Assembly: GCA_963846495.1 (NCBI GenBank)
Contig: CAWJWP010000012.1
Coordinates: 62,001-126,000 of the forward strand
Length of the DNA stretch: 64,000 bases
Direction of reading: 5' to 3'
Origin: DASYQD01 sp963846495
GTDB taxonomy: Bacteria; Acidobacteriota; Thermoanaerobaculia; Multivoradales; JAIOJS01
The notes below the pieces were generated by a model that saw only the letters and a program-made list of their open reading frames with translations, had not been told where the DNA came from and searched no databases. The translations under genes and the position numbers were made by a program. Shown piece after piece: positions 53,293-63,260 of the stretch; within the stretch, counting starts at the first letter, position 1; the number at the start of each line of letters is the position of its first letter.

Positions 53293-54234
53293 ATGAGCGA
53301 GCCCACCTTCGCCCCCACGCTCGACGACGCGACGCTCGAAGCCCGACTGATGGCCGACGAGGCGCCGCTCGCCGAGCACACGCGCATCACCTTCAAGTGG
53401 GGGAGCATCCCCTTCGTGCTCTCTCATTTCGCCGCGCTGGGGATCTTCTTCGTCCCCTTCCGCTGGTCGCTGGTGGCGCTCTGCCTCGGCCTCTACGTGA
53501 TCAAGATGTTCGGCATCACCGGCGGCTATCACCGCTACTTCTCGCACCGCACCTTCAAGACGAGCCGCGCCTTCCAGTGCGTGCTGGCGGTGCTCGGCGC
53601 GCTGTCGCTGCAGCGCGGCGCTCTCTGGTGGGCGGCCCACCACCGGCACCACCACCGGCACAGCGACCGCCACGGCGATCTCCACTCGCCGGGCCTGCAG
53701 GGATTCCTGCACGCGCACGTCGGCTGGATCCTCGACGCCGCCAACAACGACACCAATTACGAGCGCGTCGGCGACCTGGCGCGCTATCGCGAGCTGGTGT
53801 GGCTCGACCGCTGGCACGCGCTGCCCGGCGTGCTGCTGGCGATCGCGCTCTACGCCATCGGCGGCTTGCCGTGGCTCTTCTGGGGCTTCTTCTTCAGCAC
53901 CGTCCTCACCTGGCACGCCACCTTCGCCATCAACAGCCTCACCCACCTCTTCGGCCGCCGTCGTTTCCTCACCAAGGACGACAGCCGCAACAACGTCTGG
54001 CTCGCCCTGCTCACACTCGGCGAGGGGTGGCACAACAACCACCACTACTGGAAGTCGTCGACGCGCCAGGGTTTCTTCTGGTGGGAGATCGACGTCACGT
54101 ATTACGTGTTGCGGCTGCTCGCCGCGCTCGGCATCGTGTGGGAGCTGCGCGAGCCGCCGAAGGAGCTGGTGGCGGTGGCGGCGGGGGAGGGCGGAACGTT
54201 GCTGGATCCGCTCGGTCAGGCGCGGCGCCCGTAG
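53293..54234 (+). CDS. Acyl-CoA (fatty acid) desaturase
   Basis: 313 residues from ATG at 53293. Membrane-bound delta-9-type desaturase: hydrophobic helices around residues 38-70 and 165-200 and the three histidine boxes HRYFSH (about residue 82), HHRHHHRHSDRH (about 115) and WHNNHHYW (about 250) that bind the di-iron centre. FGITGGYHRYFSHRTFKTSR and GLQGFLHAHVGWIL are typical of stearoyl-CoA desaturase-like enzymes. It introduces a double bond into membrane acyl chains using oxygen, so aerobic growth is implied. The regulator pair is divergent upstream; control by it is possible but not shown. Confidence 0.93.
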   Translation: MSEPTFAPTLDDATLEARLMADEAPLAEHTRITFKWGSIPFVLSHFAALGIFFVPFRWSLVALCLGLYVIKMFGITGGYHRYFSHRTFKTSRAFQCVLAVLGALSLQRGALWWAAHHRHHHRHSDRHGDLHSPGLQGFLHAHVGWILDAANNDTNYERVGDLARYRELVWLDRWHALPGVLLAIALYAIGGLPWLFWGFFFSTVLTWHATFAINSLTHLFGRRRFLTKDDSRNNVWLALLTLGEGWHNNHHYWKSSTRQGFFWWEIDVTYYVLRLLAALGIVWELREPPKELVAVAAGEGGTLLDPLGQARRP

Positions 54235-54300
54235 ACGCCGCGCGAGCCGTGTGCTCTGACGCGACGCGCAGAAGCGCGCCGCGCCGTGAGCAAGATGGAA

Positions 54301-54696
54301 TCAGGCGAGGGGCTTGCCCTGGCCCTTGGGGATGCGCAGCACCAACCCGGGGTGGATGAGGTCCGGGTTCTTGAGCACGATCGGGTTGGCCTGCTGGATG
54401 CGGTGCCACTGGTCGCCGTTGGCGTAGACCTGCTTGGAGATGCCGAACAGGGTGTCCCCCTTCTTCACCACGTAGAGGTCGAACTCCTTGCGCCAGCTCC
54501 CCTCGGGGTAGCTGGACTGCTGCTGCGACCCCGACGAGGCGGTCATGGTGCGGGTCTGGGGCTGCATGCCCTGGCTGCCGGAGGACTGGCGTTCCTGCTG
54601 ATGGCGGCGAGCGTCGGCAAACCGCTGTTGAGTATCGCGATGGCGCAGCGCCGCCTCGCGCTCTTTGTCGTCGTTTAAGTGTGAGAAGAGACCCAT
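54301..54696 (-). CDS. LysM-domain protein
   Basis: 131 residues from ATG at 54696, preceded by AAAAGGAG (54706-54713, reverse strand). Residues 1-70 are polar, Gln/Arg/Ser-rich and possibly unstructured; residues 73-125 form a LysM domain: LYVVKKGDTLFGISKQVYANG, WHRIQQANPIVLKNPDLIHPGLVLRIPKG. LysM binds peptidoglycan or N-acetylglucosamine polymers. There is no signal peptide, as in YgaU/XkdP-type proteins. It converges with the desaturase gene. Confidence 0.9.
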   Translation of the reverse strand: MGLFSHLNDDKEREAALRHRDTQQRFADARRHQQERQSSGSQGMQPQTRTMTASSGSQQQSSYPEGSWRKEFDLYVVKKGDTLFGISKQVYANGDQWHRIQQANPIVLKNPDLIHPGLVLRIPKGQGKPLA

Positions 54697-54852
54697 GGTT
54701 GAGCTCCTTTTCGGGACACGGTCGCCCGGTGTCGGGACGTCCGCTGGGTTCTGCGCCGAGAGTTGCGATCTGCGTGCCAGCATCGGCGGAGCGACTCAGG
54801 CACTATCTGTCCGGTCGCGGCCCGCGTAGTCTCGTCAGCAGGAGCCGACACG

Positions 54853-57042
<2,190 letters not shown>

Positions 57043-57049
57043 GTAGCGC

Positions 57050-57310
57050 GGTCCGGTGCGGGCGCCGCCTGGGGGCCGCCGCGGCGGGACCGGGGCGCCT
57101 TCACGTGAGCACGGAACGGGAGCGGCGCCCCTCCGCTCTCCGGCCGCCGATACGGCGGCAACCTCACAGCCATCCGCGAAGCGGCCTCCGAGAGGTCCCG
57201 CCGCGGCGGCCCCCAGGCGGCGCCCGCACCGGACCGGATCGACGAGCGCGGCGGCCCGAGTAGACGGGCCCGGGTCGCCGAGCACCGGCTCGGTCGACGA
57301 GCGCGGCGGG
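57050..57310. repeat. Large perfect inverted repeat and flanking structured DNA
   Basis: A 42-base arm (57050-57091, beginning GGTCCGGTGCGGGCGCCGCC) is repeated exactly in inverse orientation at 57194-57235, separated by 102 bases. The loop contains further palindromes: GGGGCGCC against GGCGCCCC, and GCCGCCGATACGGCGGC. After the second arm, TCGACGAGCGCGGCGG occurs twice (57239-57254 and 57293-57308) around another hairpin CCGAGCACCGGCTCGG. It lies in the 268-base gap between convergent genes. It could be a bidirectional terminator, a MITE-like insertion or a structured RNA. Confidence 0.85.
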
Positions 57311-58333
57311 TCAGCGCGAGGCGGGTGCCGGCGTCGGTGTGACGATCGGGCGCACTGGCAGCGGCACGTTGCAGAGCTCGATCTTGCCGGACTTGTTGAG
57401 GAACCAGTCCTCGCGGCGGGTGCGGCGCGAATCGACGAGCTTCTCGAAGGTGGGCGTGTCGGTGCGTAGCGCTTCGAGCGCGACGCGCTGCTCGGGCGGC
57501 ACGTCGGCGGCCACCTTGACGGAGCGCAGCGGCACGTATTGCTTCTCTTCCTCGTAGAAGCCGAGCGGGCCGGTGCCGCGGGGCAGGGTCGTCAGCAGCT
57601 CCATGCCCTGCACGACGCGGCCGAGAAGGGTCACGTTGCGGTCGAGGTGGCGCGGCGAGTGGCCGATGACGACGTAGAGCTCGGCGCCGCTGCCGGATTC
57701 GGCGGTGTTGCCGCGGCCGGCGCCGACCATGGCGTAGCAGTGGGCGAGCCAGGCGCGGCCGGTCTTGGGGTCGCGCGCGGCGGGCAGGCCGTGGGAGAAG
57801 CCGGCCTCGGGCGCGTAGACGTCGCCGTCGGCCAGCGTGGCGAAGGGCAGGCCGGCGCTGGCGCGGTCGAACTCGGCGTCGAGGCTCTTCTTGGCGTTGC
57901 CGTACGGCTTCGCCTTCGCTTCGTCGTCGCCGTGCGGGTCGCCCCATTGCACGACGTAGTTCTCTTGCGAGCGCAGCACCGTGGCGCCGTCGAAGTAGCC
58001 CTGGCGGGCGAGCGCCTTGACGTTGGCGACGTGGTTGGGCGCGAAGTCGGGCGCGAGCACGATGACGACGCGGCCGGCGGAGAGTTCGAGGTAAAGCGTG
58101 TTCTCGGGGTCGAGCGGGCGCCAGTCGGAGGGCTGCGACTCGGCGAGCACGGCCGGCATGGTGCCGGGCTGCGGGCCGGGAGGCGGCCCGGGCGTCGGCG
58201 AGGGATTCGGCAAAGGAGCGGCCGTGGGGCTCGGAGCCGGCTGAGGCTGCGCGTGCGCCGCCGCGACCACTACGGCGAAAACGACGGCGACGGAGGTGAG
58301 GGCGAGGCCGACGTGGCGGGAGGTGAGTCGCAT
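57311..58333 (-). CDS. Secreted cyclophilin-type peptidyl-prolyl isomerase
   Basis: 340 residues from ATG at 58333; the signal peptide (LTSRHVGLALTSVAVVFAVV) has a cleavage site near AAHAQ, and a Pro-rich linker (PSPTPGPPPGPQPG) follows. The cyclophilin fold is seen in LYLELSAGRVVIVLAPDFAPNHV, NVKALARQGYFDGATVLRSQ, VVQWGDPHGDDE and GLPAARDPKTGRAWLAHCYA, then SGAELYVVIGHSPRHLDRNVTLLGRVVQGMELL. It would assist folding of exported proteins. The active-site Arg of human cyclophilin A (usually FHRVI) is here FDGATVLRSQ, with R one strand position later, as in several bacterial variants. It is longer than typical bacterial cyclophilins (about 165 residues) because of C-terminal extras. Confidence 0.88.
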   Translation of the reverse strand: MRLTSRHVGLALTSVAVVFAVVVAAAHAQPQPAPSPTAAPLPNPSPTPGPPPGPQPGTMPAVLAESQPSDWRPLDPENTLYLELSAGRVVIVLAPDFAPNHVANVKALARQGYFDGATVLRSQENYVVQWGDPHGDDEAKAKPYGNAKKSLDAEFDRASAGLPFATLADGDVYAPEAGFSHGLPAARDPKTGRAWLAHCYAMVGAGRGNTAESGSGAELYVVIGHSPRHLDRNVTLLGRVVQGMELLTTLPRGTGPLGFYEEEKQYVPLRSVKVAADVPPEQRVALEALRTDTPTFEKLVDSRRTRREDWFLNKSGKIELCNVPLPVRPIVTPTPAPASR

Positions 58334-58451
58334 CGGCGGCGACACTAGCATCGCCAGTCGCAACGCAGCAGGCGCCAACGCAAGCGGGCGGGACTGGTGG
58401 CCCCGCCCGCTCGTTCGCCTTCGCGGTCGCCCACCGCTGCTCGGGCAGCGG

Positions 58452-59042
58452 CTAATTCGACTCGTTCTTCTCGACCACCTTCAGCACGATCACTTGGCGC
58501 GTGGCCTTGCCGTCCTTCTCGCCGACGATCTCGACGACGAGCGGCGGGGCGCCGTCGCCGTCGAGGAGCAGGTCGGCGATCGGACCGCCGGTCGTCCGCT
58601 CCTCGTCGATCTCGACCTCCTCGGCGCCGTCGGCGCCCTTCTTCGCCTGGTGGCGGACGATGATGCGCTTGCCGTCCGTGCCGTCGCCGGTGGCGAACGC
58701 CAGCTCGTCGGGCGCGCCGCCGATCTCGATCTGCTTGCCGTTGGCGCTGAGCGTGTAGCGCTCGCCGCCGTCGGCGGCGCGGGTGATCGTCACGTCGGCG
58801 CCGCTCTCGGTCGTGTAGCTGCGGCTCTCGCCGGGCGCATAGCTGGCGAGGTCCTCGACCTTCAGGTGGTCGCCGGGGATCTGCGCCGGGTCGGGCAGGC
58901 CCGCGGCGTGCGCGCCGGGCGCGCCGTGGACGATGATCCGGCGCTCGACCTTCTTCTCCTGCGGCTCGCCGGCGCGGGCGAGGGCGGCGACGCCGAGAGC
59001 GGCGGTGGTGGCGAGGGCGAGGGCGGTGAGCTTCCTGTGCAT
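58452..59042 (-). CDS. Secreted protein of unknown function
   Basis: 196 residues. ATG at 59042 is preceded by AGGAGGAAC (59047-59055, reverse strand). The signal peptide MHRKLTALALATTAALGVAA has a cleavage site near LARAGEP. The mature part is acidic and beta-strand-like (VERRIIVHGAPG, EDLASYAPGESRSYTTESGADVTI, ADGGERYTLSANGKQIEIG, ERTTGGPIADLLLDG). No conserved domain is recognised. The next gene on this strand (yebC) is upstream, 217 bases away, so a separate promoter is likely. Confidence 0.7.
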   Translation of the reverse strand: MHRKLTALALATTAALGVAALARAGEPQEKKVERRIIVHGAPGAHAAGLPDPAQIPGDHLKVEDLASYAPGESRSYTTESGADVTITRAADGGERYTLSANGKQIEIGGAPDELAFATGDGTDGKRIIVRHQAKKGADGAEEVEIDEERTTGGPIADLLLDGDGAPPLVVEIVGEKDGKATRQVIVLKVVEKNESN

Positions 59043-59206
59043 CGATCGGTTCCTCCTGGGTGGGGGGCGCGCCTGCGGTGGGGAGCCGGCGCGGCCCGGG
59101 TCTGTGCGGCTCCGCAGGGACGGAGAGCAAGGCGAGGGCCGCCCGTGCCTTCTCGACGCAAATGTAAGTAGCGGCTTCGGTTACGCGGCTTGACAGGGGC
59201 GACGAA

Positions 59207-59243
59207 GGCAAGCGCCGTCTCCCCAAAGGAGGAGCCGCTTGCC
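59207..59243 (-). terminator. Hairpin downstream of yebC
   Basis: GGCAAGCG (59207-59214) pairs with CGCTTGCC (59236-59243), with an inner CTCC/GGAG stem. On the minus strand it lies 17 bases after the yebC stop, consistent with a terminator, but it lacks a T-run (followed by TTCGTC). Confidence 0.45.
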
Positions 59244-59259
59244 GATCTCAGGAGAACCG

Positions 59260-59982
59260 CTAAGCCAGGTTGTGGAAGACCTTCTGCACGTCGTCGTCCT
59301 GCTCGATGCGGTCGACGAGGTTCAGCACTTCCTTCTGCTGGCTCTCCGGCAGCTCGACCGTGCTCGCCGGGATGTACTCGGCCTCGGCGGAGATCGGCGT
59401 GATGCCGCGCTCCTCGAGCGCCTTCTGCACTTGGCCGAAGTCGGCGAACGAGCAGCGCAGGAGGAGCTGCGGCTCACCCTTCTCGTTGATCGATTCGCCC
59501 ATCTCCTCGAGGCCGTGGTCGATGAGCTCGAGCTCGAGCGTCTCCTGGTCGACGCCGTCCGGCTTCAACCGGAAGACGCCCATCTGCTTGAACTGGAAGG
59601 CGACGCTGCCGCTGTTCGCCAGCGAGCCGCCGCCCTTGTTGAAGTGGGTGCGCATGTTGGAGACCGTGCGCGTCGGGTTGTCGGTCGCGGTCTCGATGAT
59701 CAGCGCCACGCCGTGCGGCGCGTACCCCTCGTAGGTGATCTCGGTAAAGCTCTCGGCGTCTTTGCCCGAGGCGCGCTTGATCGCCGTCTCGATCTTGTCC
59801 TTCGGCATGTTGATCGCGCGCGCGTTCTGGATGACGCGGCGCAGCAGCGGGTTGGCGTGCGGGTCGGACCCCGCCGCCTTGACCGCGATGGTGATCTCCT
59901 TGCCGATGCGCGCGAACTGCTTGGACATCTTGTCCCAGCGAGCGAACATCGTGTGCTTGCGGACTTCGAATATGCGTCCCAT
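59260..59982 (-). CDS. YebC/PmpR-family protein
   Basis: 240 residues from ATG at 59982. It is a member of the YebC/PmpR family, which includes DNA-binding regulators and the translation factors of the TACO1/YebC type that help ribosomes at polyproline stalls. Motifs: MGRIFEVRKHTMFARWDKMSKQ at the start, TIAVKAAGSDPHANPLLRRVIQNARAINMPKDKIETAIKRA, TYEGYAPHGVALIIETATDNPTRTVSNMRTHFNKGGGSLANSGSVAFQF, and a C-terminal ferredoxin-like part. The RKHTMFARWDKMS opening belongs to the second YebC subgroup, whose members may act in translation. Downstream there is a hairpin that may terminate the gene. Confidence 0.93.
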   Translation of the reverse strand: MGRIFEVRKHTMFARWDKMSKQFARIGKEITIAVKAAGSDPHANPLLRRVIQNARAINMPKDKIETAIKRASGKDAESFTEITYEGYAPHGVALIIETATDNPTRTVSNMRTHFNKGGGSLANSGSVAFQFKQMGVFRLKPDGVDQETLELELIDHGLEEMGESINEKGEPQLLLRCSFADFGQVQKALEERGITPISAEAEYIPASTVELPESQQKEVLNLVDRIEQDDDVQKVFHNLA

Positions 59983-60110
59983 GAGTGTCTCGATTGCTGT
60001 GGGTTGCTGGTCGGGATGAGCGGCGGCCGCTCGGCGGCCAGGCATTCTAACGGCGGCGCGAGAGCCAGCCAAGGTCGACCGCTGGTCGACCCGCGGCGGG
60101 AAGCGGGTTG
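59983..60110. other. Short intergenic gap upstream of yebC
   Basis: The 128 bases between yebC and the IPTL-CTERM-like gene on the same strand contain no gene. The region is GC-rich and holds GGCGGCCGCTCGGCGGCC-type palindromes around 60022-60040, which may be a hairpin in the yebC leader or the end of the upstream transcript. No clear -10/-35 pair is seen. Confidence 0.5.
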
Positions 60111-60743
60111 CTAGCCGGCCGCGTGGCGATGGACGATTGCCATGCCGGCGAGCAGCACGAGGACGGTCAGGACGACGAGCCCGGTTGCGGACACGGACGG
60201 AATGTCCGAGATCAATGTGGACCCGTACGTGATGTCTCCCAAGCGGGCAATGGGAGTGGGCGGGGGGCCGGCGAAGGCCGAAATGGTGATCGAGGATAGG
60301 CCGTCGGGCTCGATGAACCCGATGAACGAGACGTCCGAGCTGTACGAGATCACGATGACTCCGCGCCCGCTCGGCGTTACCGTAACGGGGCGGTCGGACG
60401 CGATCTTGATCCCCGCGGCGCGGGTGCCGGCGGGGAAGTGGATCACCACTTTGTTGGCGTCGTCGCGGACGCCGAGGGCGAGAAAGTTGGTGGTGAAACC
60501 GTAAGGGCCGGGACCGAAGATCGGAGCCACCGCGGAGGCGGTGAGCTCGACGTTCACTGCGTCCAACTGCAGCGAGCTCTGCGGTAGAGACCCGACGCCG
60601 AAGGCGTCGAACGAAACCGTCGCCGGCGAGACGACGCGTTGCCGAAATCCCACCTCGTTGAGGAGGACGTCCACGGCGAGGGCCGGAGTCGTCGCGCCGC
60701 AGGCGACGAGCGCGGTCATCAGCCATCGAGGCCATCGCGTCAT
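60111..60743 (-). CDS. Exported protein with IPTL-CTERM-like sorting tail
   Basis: 210 residues. Signal peptide MTRWPRWLMTALVACGATTP with cleavage near ALAVD. The mature domain looks beta-rich (VDVLLNEVGFRQRVVSPATVSFDAFG, SLQLDAVNVELTASAVAP, GYGFTTNFLALGVRD-like strand, VVIHFPAGTRAAGIKIASD), resembling PEP-CTERM/choice-of-anchor-type secreted proteins. The tail SDIPSVSATGLVVLTVLVLL followed by AGMAIVHRHAAG has the form of an IPTL-CTERM signal: a short I-P-S(T) motif, a hydrophobic helix and a basic end, the type processed by an exosortase-like (archaeosortase) protease. No exosortase gene is in the window. Function unknown. Confidence 0.75.
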   Translation of the reverse strand: MTRWPRWLMTALVACGATTPALAVDVLLNEVGFRQRVVSPATVSFDAFGVGSLPQSSLQLDAVNVELTASAVAPIFGPGPYGFTTNFLALGVRDDANKVVIHFPAGTRAAGIKIASDRPVTVTPSGRGVIVISYSSDVSFIGFIEPDGLSSITISAFAGPPPTPIARLGDITYGSTLISDIPSVSATGLVVLTVLVLLAGMAIVHRHAAG

Positions 60744-60755
60744 GCGGTTATCCCA

Positions 60756-62597
60756 TCACGAGAGGCTGATGTCCGCCAGGGTGAGCGGGCATGAGACGCG
60801 GATCCGCAGGGCGCCGCGGTCGGCCTCCACCCGCAGGACCGCGCCCGGCTCCACCTCGTCGCGCACCAGCACCTCGGCGAGCCGCGTCCCCACCTCGCGC
60901 TCCACCGTGCGGCGCAGGTAGCGGACACCGTTGCGAGGGTCGAAGCCGCGGTCGAGGAGCCACTCGATCGCGCCATCGCTGGCCTCGAGTGCGAGCTGCA
61001 GCCGCGCGAAGCCGGGCCGTTCCGCGAGCTCGCCGAGCAGCCGGCGCACCAGCATGCGCACGTCGTGGCGCTCGAGCGGCGCGAAGGGGACGATCTCGTC
61101 GAAGCGGTTGAGCAGCTCGAAGCGGAAGTAGCGGCGCAGGCGCGCCTCCAGCTCCTGCTCGTCGTCGGGCCTGGCGGCCGCGGGCTCGCGGAAGCCCGGC
61201 CGCTCGTCGCGCCAGAGGCCGGAGCCCGCGTTCGATGTGGCGATGACGATCAGCGACCGGCAAGGCACGAGCTGGCCCAGGCCGTTGATGAACGAGCCCT
61301 CGTCGACGAGCTGCAGGAAGCGGTCGTGCACTCTGGGCGAGGCCTTCTCCAGCTCGTCGAGCAGCAGGACTCCGAACTGGCAGCCGAGGATGCGGCGGGT
61401 GAGCGAGCCCTGCTTGTCCGCGCCGTAGGCAAGCGGGTTGCCGAAGAGCAGCAAGCCGTCCTGCTCGTTCGGGTAGTCGGCCATGTTGAGGCGGATCATG
61501 CGGTCCGCCGAGCCGAGCGCCAGCTCGGCGATGCGGCGCGCCAAGAGCGTCTTGCCGACGCCGCTCGGGCCGACGAACAGGAAGACGCCGAGCGGCCGCT
61601 GCGGATCGAGGAGACCCGCCTTGATGCGCGCCAGCAGCGCGCTCGCCACCTCGACGGCGCGCGGCTGCCCCAGCACCTGCTCGCCGAGCTCGCGCCGGAC
61701 CGTCTCCAGGTCGAGCGGCTCGAGCGGATCGACCAGCAGCCGCGGCAGCCCGTACTGCCGGCAGAACAACGACACCACGTCGGCCTCGCCGATCTCCTGC
61801 GGGCGAGCGGTGCGATCGGAGGCATGGGACTGAGCGAGTGCGCCGTCGGCGGCGGCAATGGCGGCGAGTTGCTCGAGCGGCGCCATCGCCTTGCGCGGCA
61901 GGTGGCTGCGCACGAGGAAACGGTGCGACAGCTGCAGCGCCGCCTCGACGGCGTCGGGGAGGATGCGCACCGTGGCGTGGCCGGCGGCGGAGCGGCGCTC
62001 GGTCTGCTCGAGCCAGCGCGCGACGATGCTGCGCGTCTGCGCGAGCGTGGGCTCGGCGACCTCGAACAGCGCGCAGTGCTGCTCGAGCTGCGGCTCGCCC
62101 TCGATCAGCGAGCGCATCGGCGCCGCCTCGCCCTCGCCGAGGAGCGGCCGCGCCAGACGGCTAGCGAGCGCCGAGACGTGCTCCTCGAGATCGAGGCTCC
62201 ACGCCAGGTGGAGGTCACGCACGTAGACGATCACCGCCGGCCCGAGCTCGACGAGCGCGTCGGCGAGCTCGACGGCGTAGTTGGCGACGGTCTCGTCGCG
62301 GCCCACCGTCGAGGCGCCGCGGCGCAGCGACACCTGCAGCACGCGCGCGCCGTCGAGCCGCACGCGGCCGAGGCCGGCGGCGGCACGCCGCACCAGCTCG
62401 TGCACGAGCGCGGTCTTGCCCACGCCCGGCTCGCCAATGAGCACCGGCGAGCGGCCGGCGACGTAAGCCTCCTCCATCGCCGCGAGGAGGTCCTCGCGGC
62501 CGAAGGCCCGCCCCAGCCGGCCGGCGGCCGCCTCGGCGGTGAGATCGGTCTCGACCCAGCGGTCGAGGATTTTCTTCGCTGCTTCCTGCGTGGCCAT
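60756..62597 (-). CDS. ClpA/ClpB-like double AAA+ ATPase (Hsp100 family)
   Basis: 613 residues from ATG at 62597. Two AAA+ modules without an N-domain and without the ClpB middle coiled coil. D1: Walker A GEPGVGKT (residues 55-62), a degenerate Walker B VYVRDLH at about 124-130 where ClpB has FIDELH, and a LSHRFLVRSHLPRKAM segment. D2: Walker A GPSGVGKT (343-350), MIRLNMADYPNEQD, intact Walker B GVLLLDELEKA, sensor IVIATSNAGSG and arginine finger FELLNRFDEIVPF. The C-terminal D2-small domain ends DISLS. The D1 Walker B loss suggests D1 does not hydrolyse ATP. The partner (ClpP, VgrG or other) is not nearby. An unusual leader precedes the gene. Confidence 0.85.
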   Translation of the reverse strand: MATQEAAKKILDRWVETDLTAEAAAGRLGRAFGREDLLAAMEEAYVAGRSPVLIGEPGVGKTALVHELVRRAAAGLGRVRLDGARVLQVSLRRGASTVGRDETVANYAVELADALVELGPAVIVYVRDLHLAWSLDLEEHVSALASRLARPLLGEGEAAPMRSLIEGEPQLEQHCALFEVAEPTLAQTRSIVARWLEQTERRSAAGHATVRILPDAVEAALQLSHRFLVRSHLPRKAMAPLEQLAAIAAADGALAQSHASDRTARPQEIGEADVVSLFCRQYGLPRLLVDPLEPLDLETVRRELGEQVLGQPRAVEVASALLARIKAGLLDPQRPLGVFLFVGPSGVGKTLLARRIAELALGSADRMIRLNMADYPNEQDGLLLFGNPLAYGADKQGSLTRRILGCQFGVLLLDELEKASPRVHDRFLQLVDEGSFINGLGQLVPCRSLIVIATSNAGSGLWRDERPGFREPAAARPDDEQELEARLRRYFRFELLNRFDEIVPFAPLERHDVRMLVRRLLGELAERPGFARLQLALEASDGAIEWLLDRGFDPRNGVRYLRRTVEREVGTRLAEVLVRDEVEPGAVLRVEADRGALRIRVSCPLTLADISLS

Positions 62598-62607
62598 AAA
62601 ACGCAAA

Positions 62608-62635
62608 GAGCCTTCCGGGCGGTCCCGGAAGGCTC
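62608..62635 (-). promoter_or_regulatory. Hairpin with T-rich tail in the leader of the ClpA-like gene
   Basis: GAGCCTTCCGGG (62608-62619) and its exact complement (62624-62635) form a 12-base stem with a four-base loop. On the minus strand the stem is followed by TTTGCGTTTT and then the ATG of the AAA+ gene at 62597. The layout resembles a Rho-independent terminator or an attenuator. The 3' arm contains GGAAGG, a possible ribosome binding site that the hairpin would mask. Confidence 0.7.
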
Positions 62636-62665
62636 GAACGATCAACGTCTGTCGCGGTGAATCGC

Positions 62666-62740
62666 TTAGCCGGGGAAATCTCCCGTCGCACGCCGGCGGA
62701 ACGGCGCGGGTGTGAAGTGGTGATCAACGGCGCTAGGCAT
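62666..62740 (-). CDS. Candidate leader peptide (24 codons)
   Basis: An ATG at 62740, four bases after GGGGAG, opens a 24-residue frame MPSAVDHHFTPAPFRRRATG ending DFPG and a TAA at 62666-62668. It lies between a promoter-like sequence and the hairpin in front of the ClpA-like gene. Being so short it could be chance, but its position, ribosome binding site and separate stop fit a leader peptide. It is not known to me. Confidence 0.4.
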   Translation of the reverse strand: MPSAVDHHFTPAPFRRRATGDFPG

Positions 62741-62743
62741 GCG

Positions 62744-62791
62744 TCTCCCCAAGAAGGCGAGAAGGGTAGGGGAGATCACATCGCGCGTCAA
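62744..62791 (-). promoter_or_regulatory. Sigma-70-type promoter with overlapping inverted repeat
   Basis: On the minus strand, TTGACG (62786-62791) and TACCCT (62763-62768) are separated by exactly 17 bases and resemble -35 and -10 boxes. The inverted repeat GGGGAGA (62769-62775) / TCTCCCC (62744-62750) flanks the -10 and start region, like an operator. Transcription from here would run through the leader peptide and hairpin into the AAA+ gene. Confidence 0.55.
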
Positions 62792-63014
62792 GCGCGGCAC
62801 GTGCGAGCGGCGCGCGTGCTGAGCCCGAGCAGCCACCGTGCGGCGGTGGCTTACGTACGCTGCATCAACCTTGCGCCGCGTCGCGCTCGAAGTTAGTTGC
62901 GGTCTCGACGCCTGAATTGAGGGCGGGCCGAGTCGCCCGGAACCGAGGCCGGCTGGTTGAGAGGTTGTGGTGCGGATTTGCCCGCCGGCGCATTGATGAA
63001 TTAGCATCTGATGC

Positions 63015-63260
63015 ATGCGCACCACGCTCGACATCGCCGATGACGTCCTTTTCGCGGTGAAGGAGAGAGCTCGCCGAGAAAACCGCACGGCGGGCGAGGT
63101 TCTGTCGGACCTCGCGCGGCAAGGATTGCTGCGCGGTCCGGGACAGGCGGGCGAAATCCGCGAGGAAGAGAGCTTCTACGGCTTTCAGCCGCTGCCGCGG
63201 CGGGGCCCGGCAGTCTCCAACGAGCTCATCGATCGGCTGCGTGAAGACGAGCCCGAGTGA
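63015..63260 (+). CDS. vapB: VapB-type antitoxin (ribbon-helix-helix)
   Basis: 81 residues from ATG at 63015. The N-terminal half (RTTLDIADDVLFAVKERARR, then TAGEVLSDLARQGL) is a ribbon-helix-helix DNA-binding domain; the acidic C-terminal part (EIREEESFYGFQPL, NELIDRLREDEPE) would neutralise the toxin. Its stop codon overlaps the toxin ATG (TGATG at 63258-63262), the usual arrangement of a toxin-antitoxin pair, which gives autoregulation and coupling. Confidence 0.88.
   Translation: MRTTLDIADDVLFAVKERARRENRTAGEVLSDLARQGLLRGPGQAGEIREEESFYGFQPLPRRGPAVSNELIDRLREDEPE

Noticed and set aside
59190..59195. A TTGACA box on the plus strand after the secreted-protein gene
   Set aside because: No -10 box at suitable spacing and no plus-strand gene follows.
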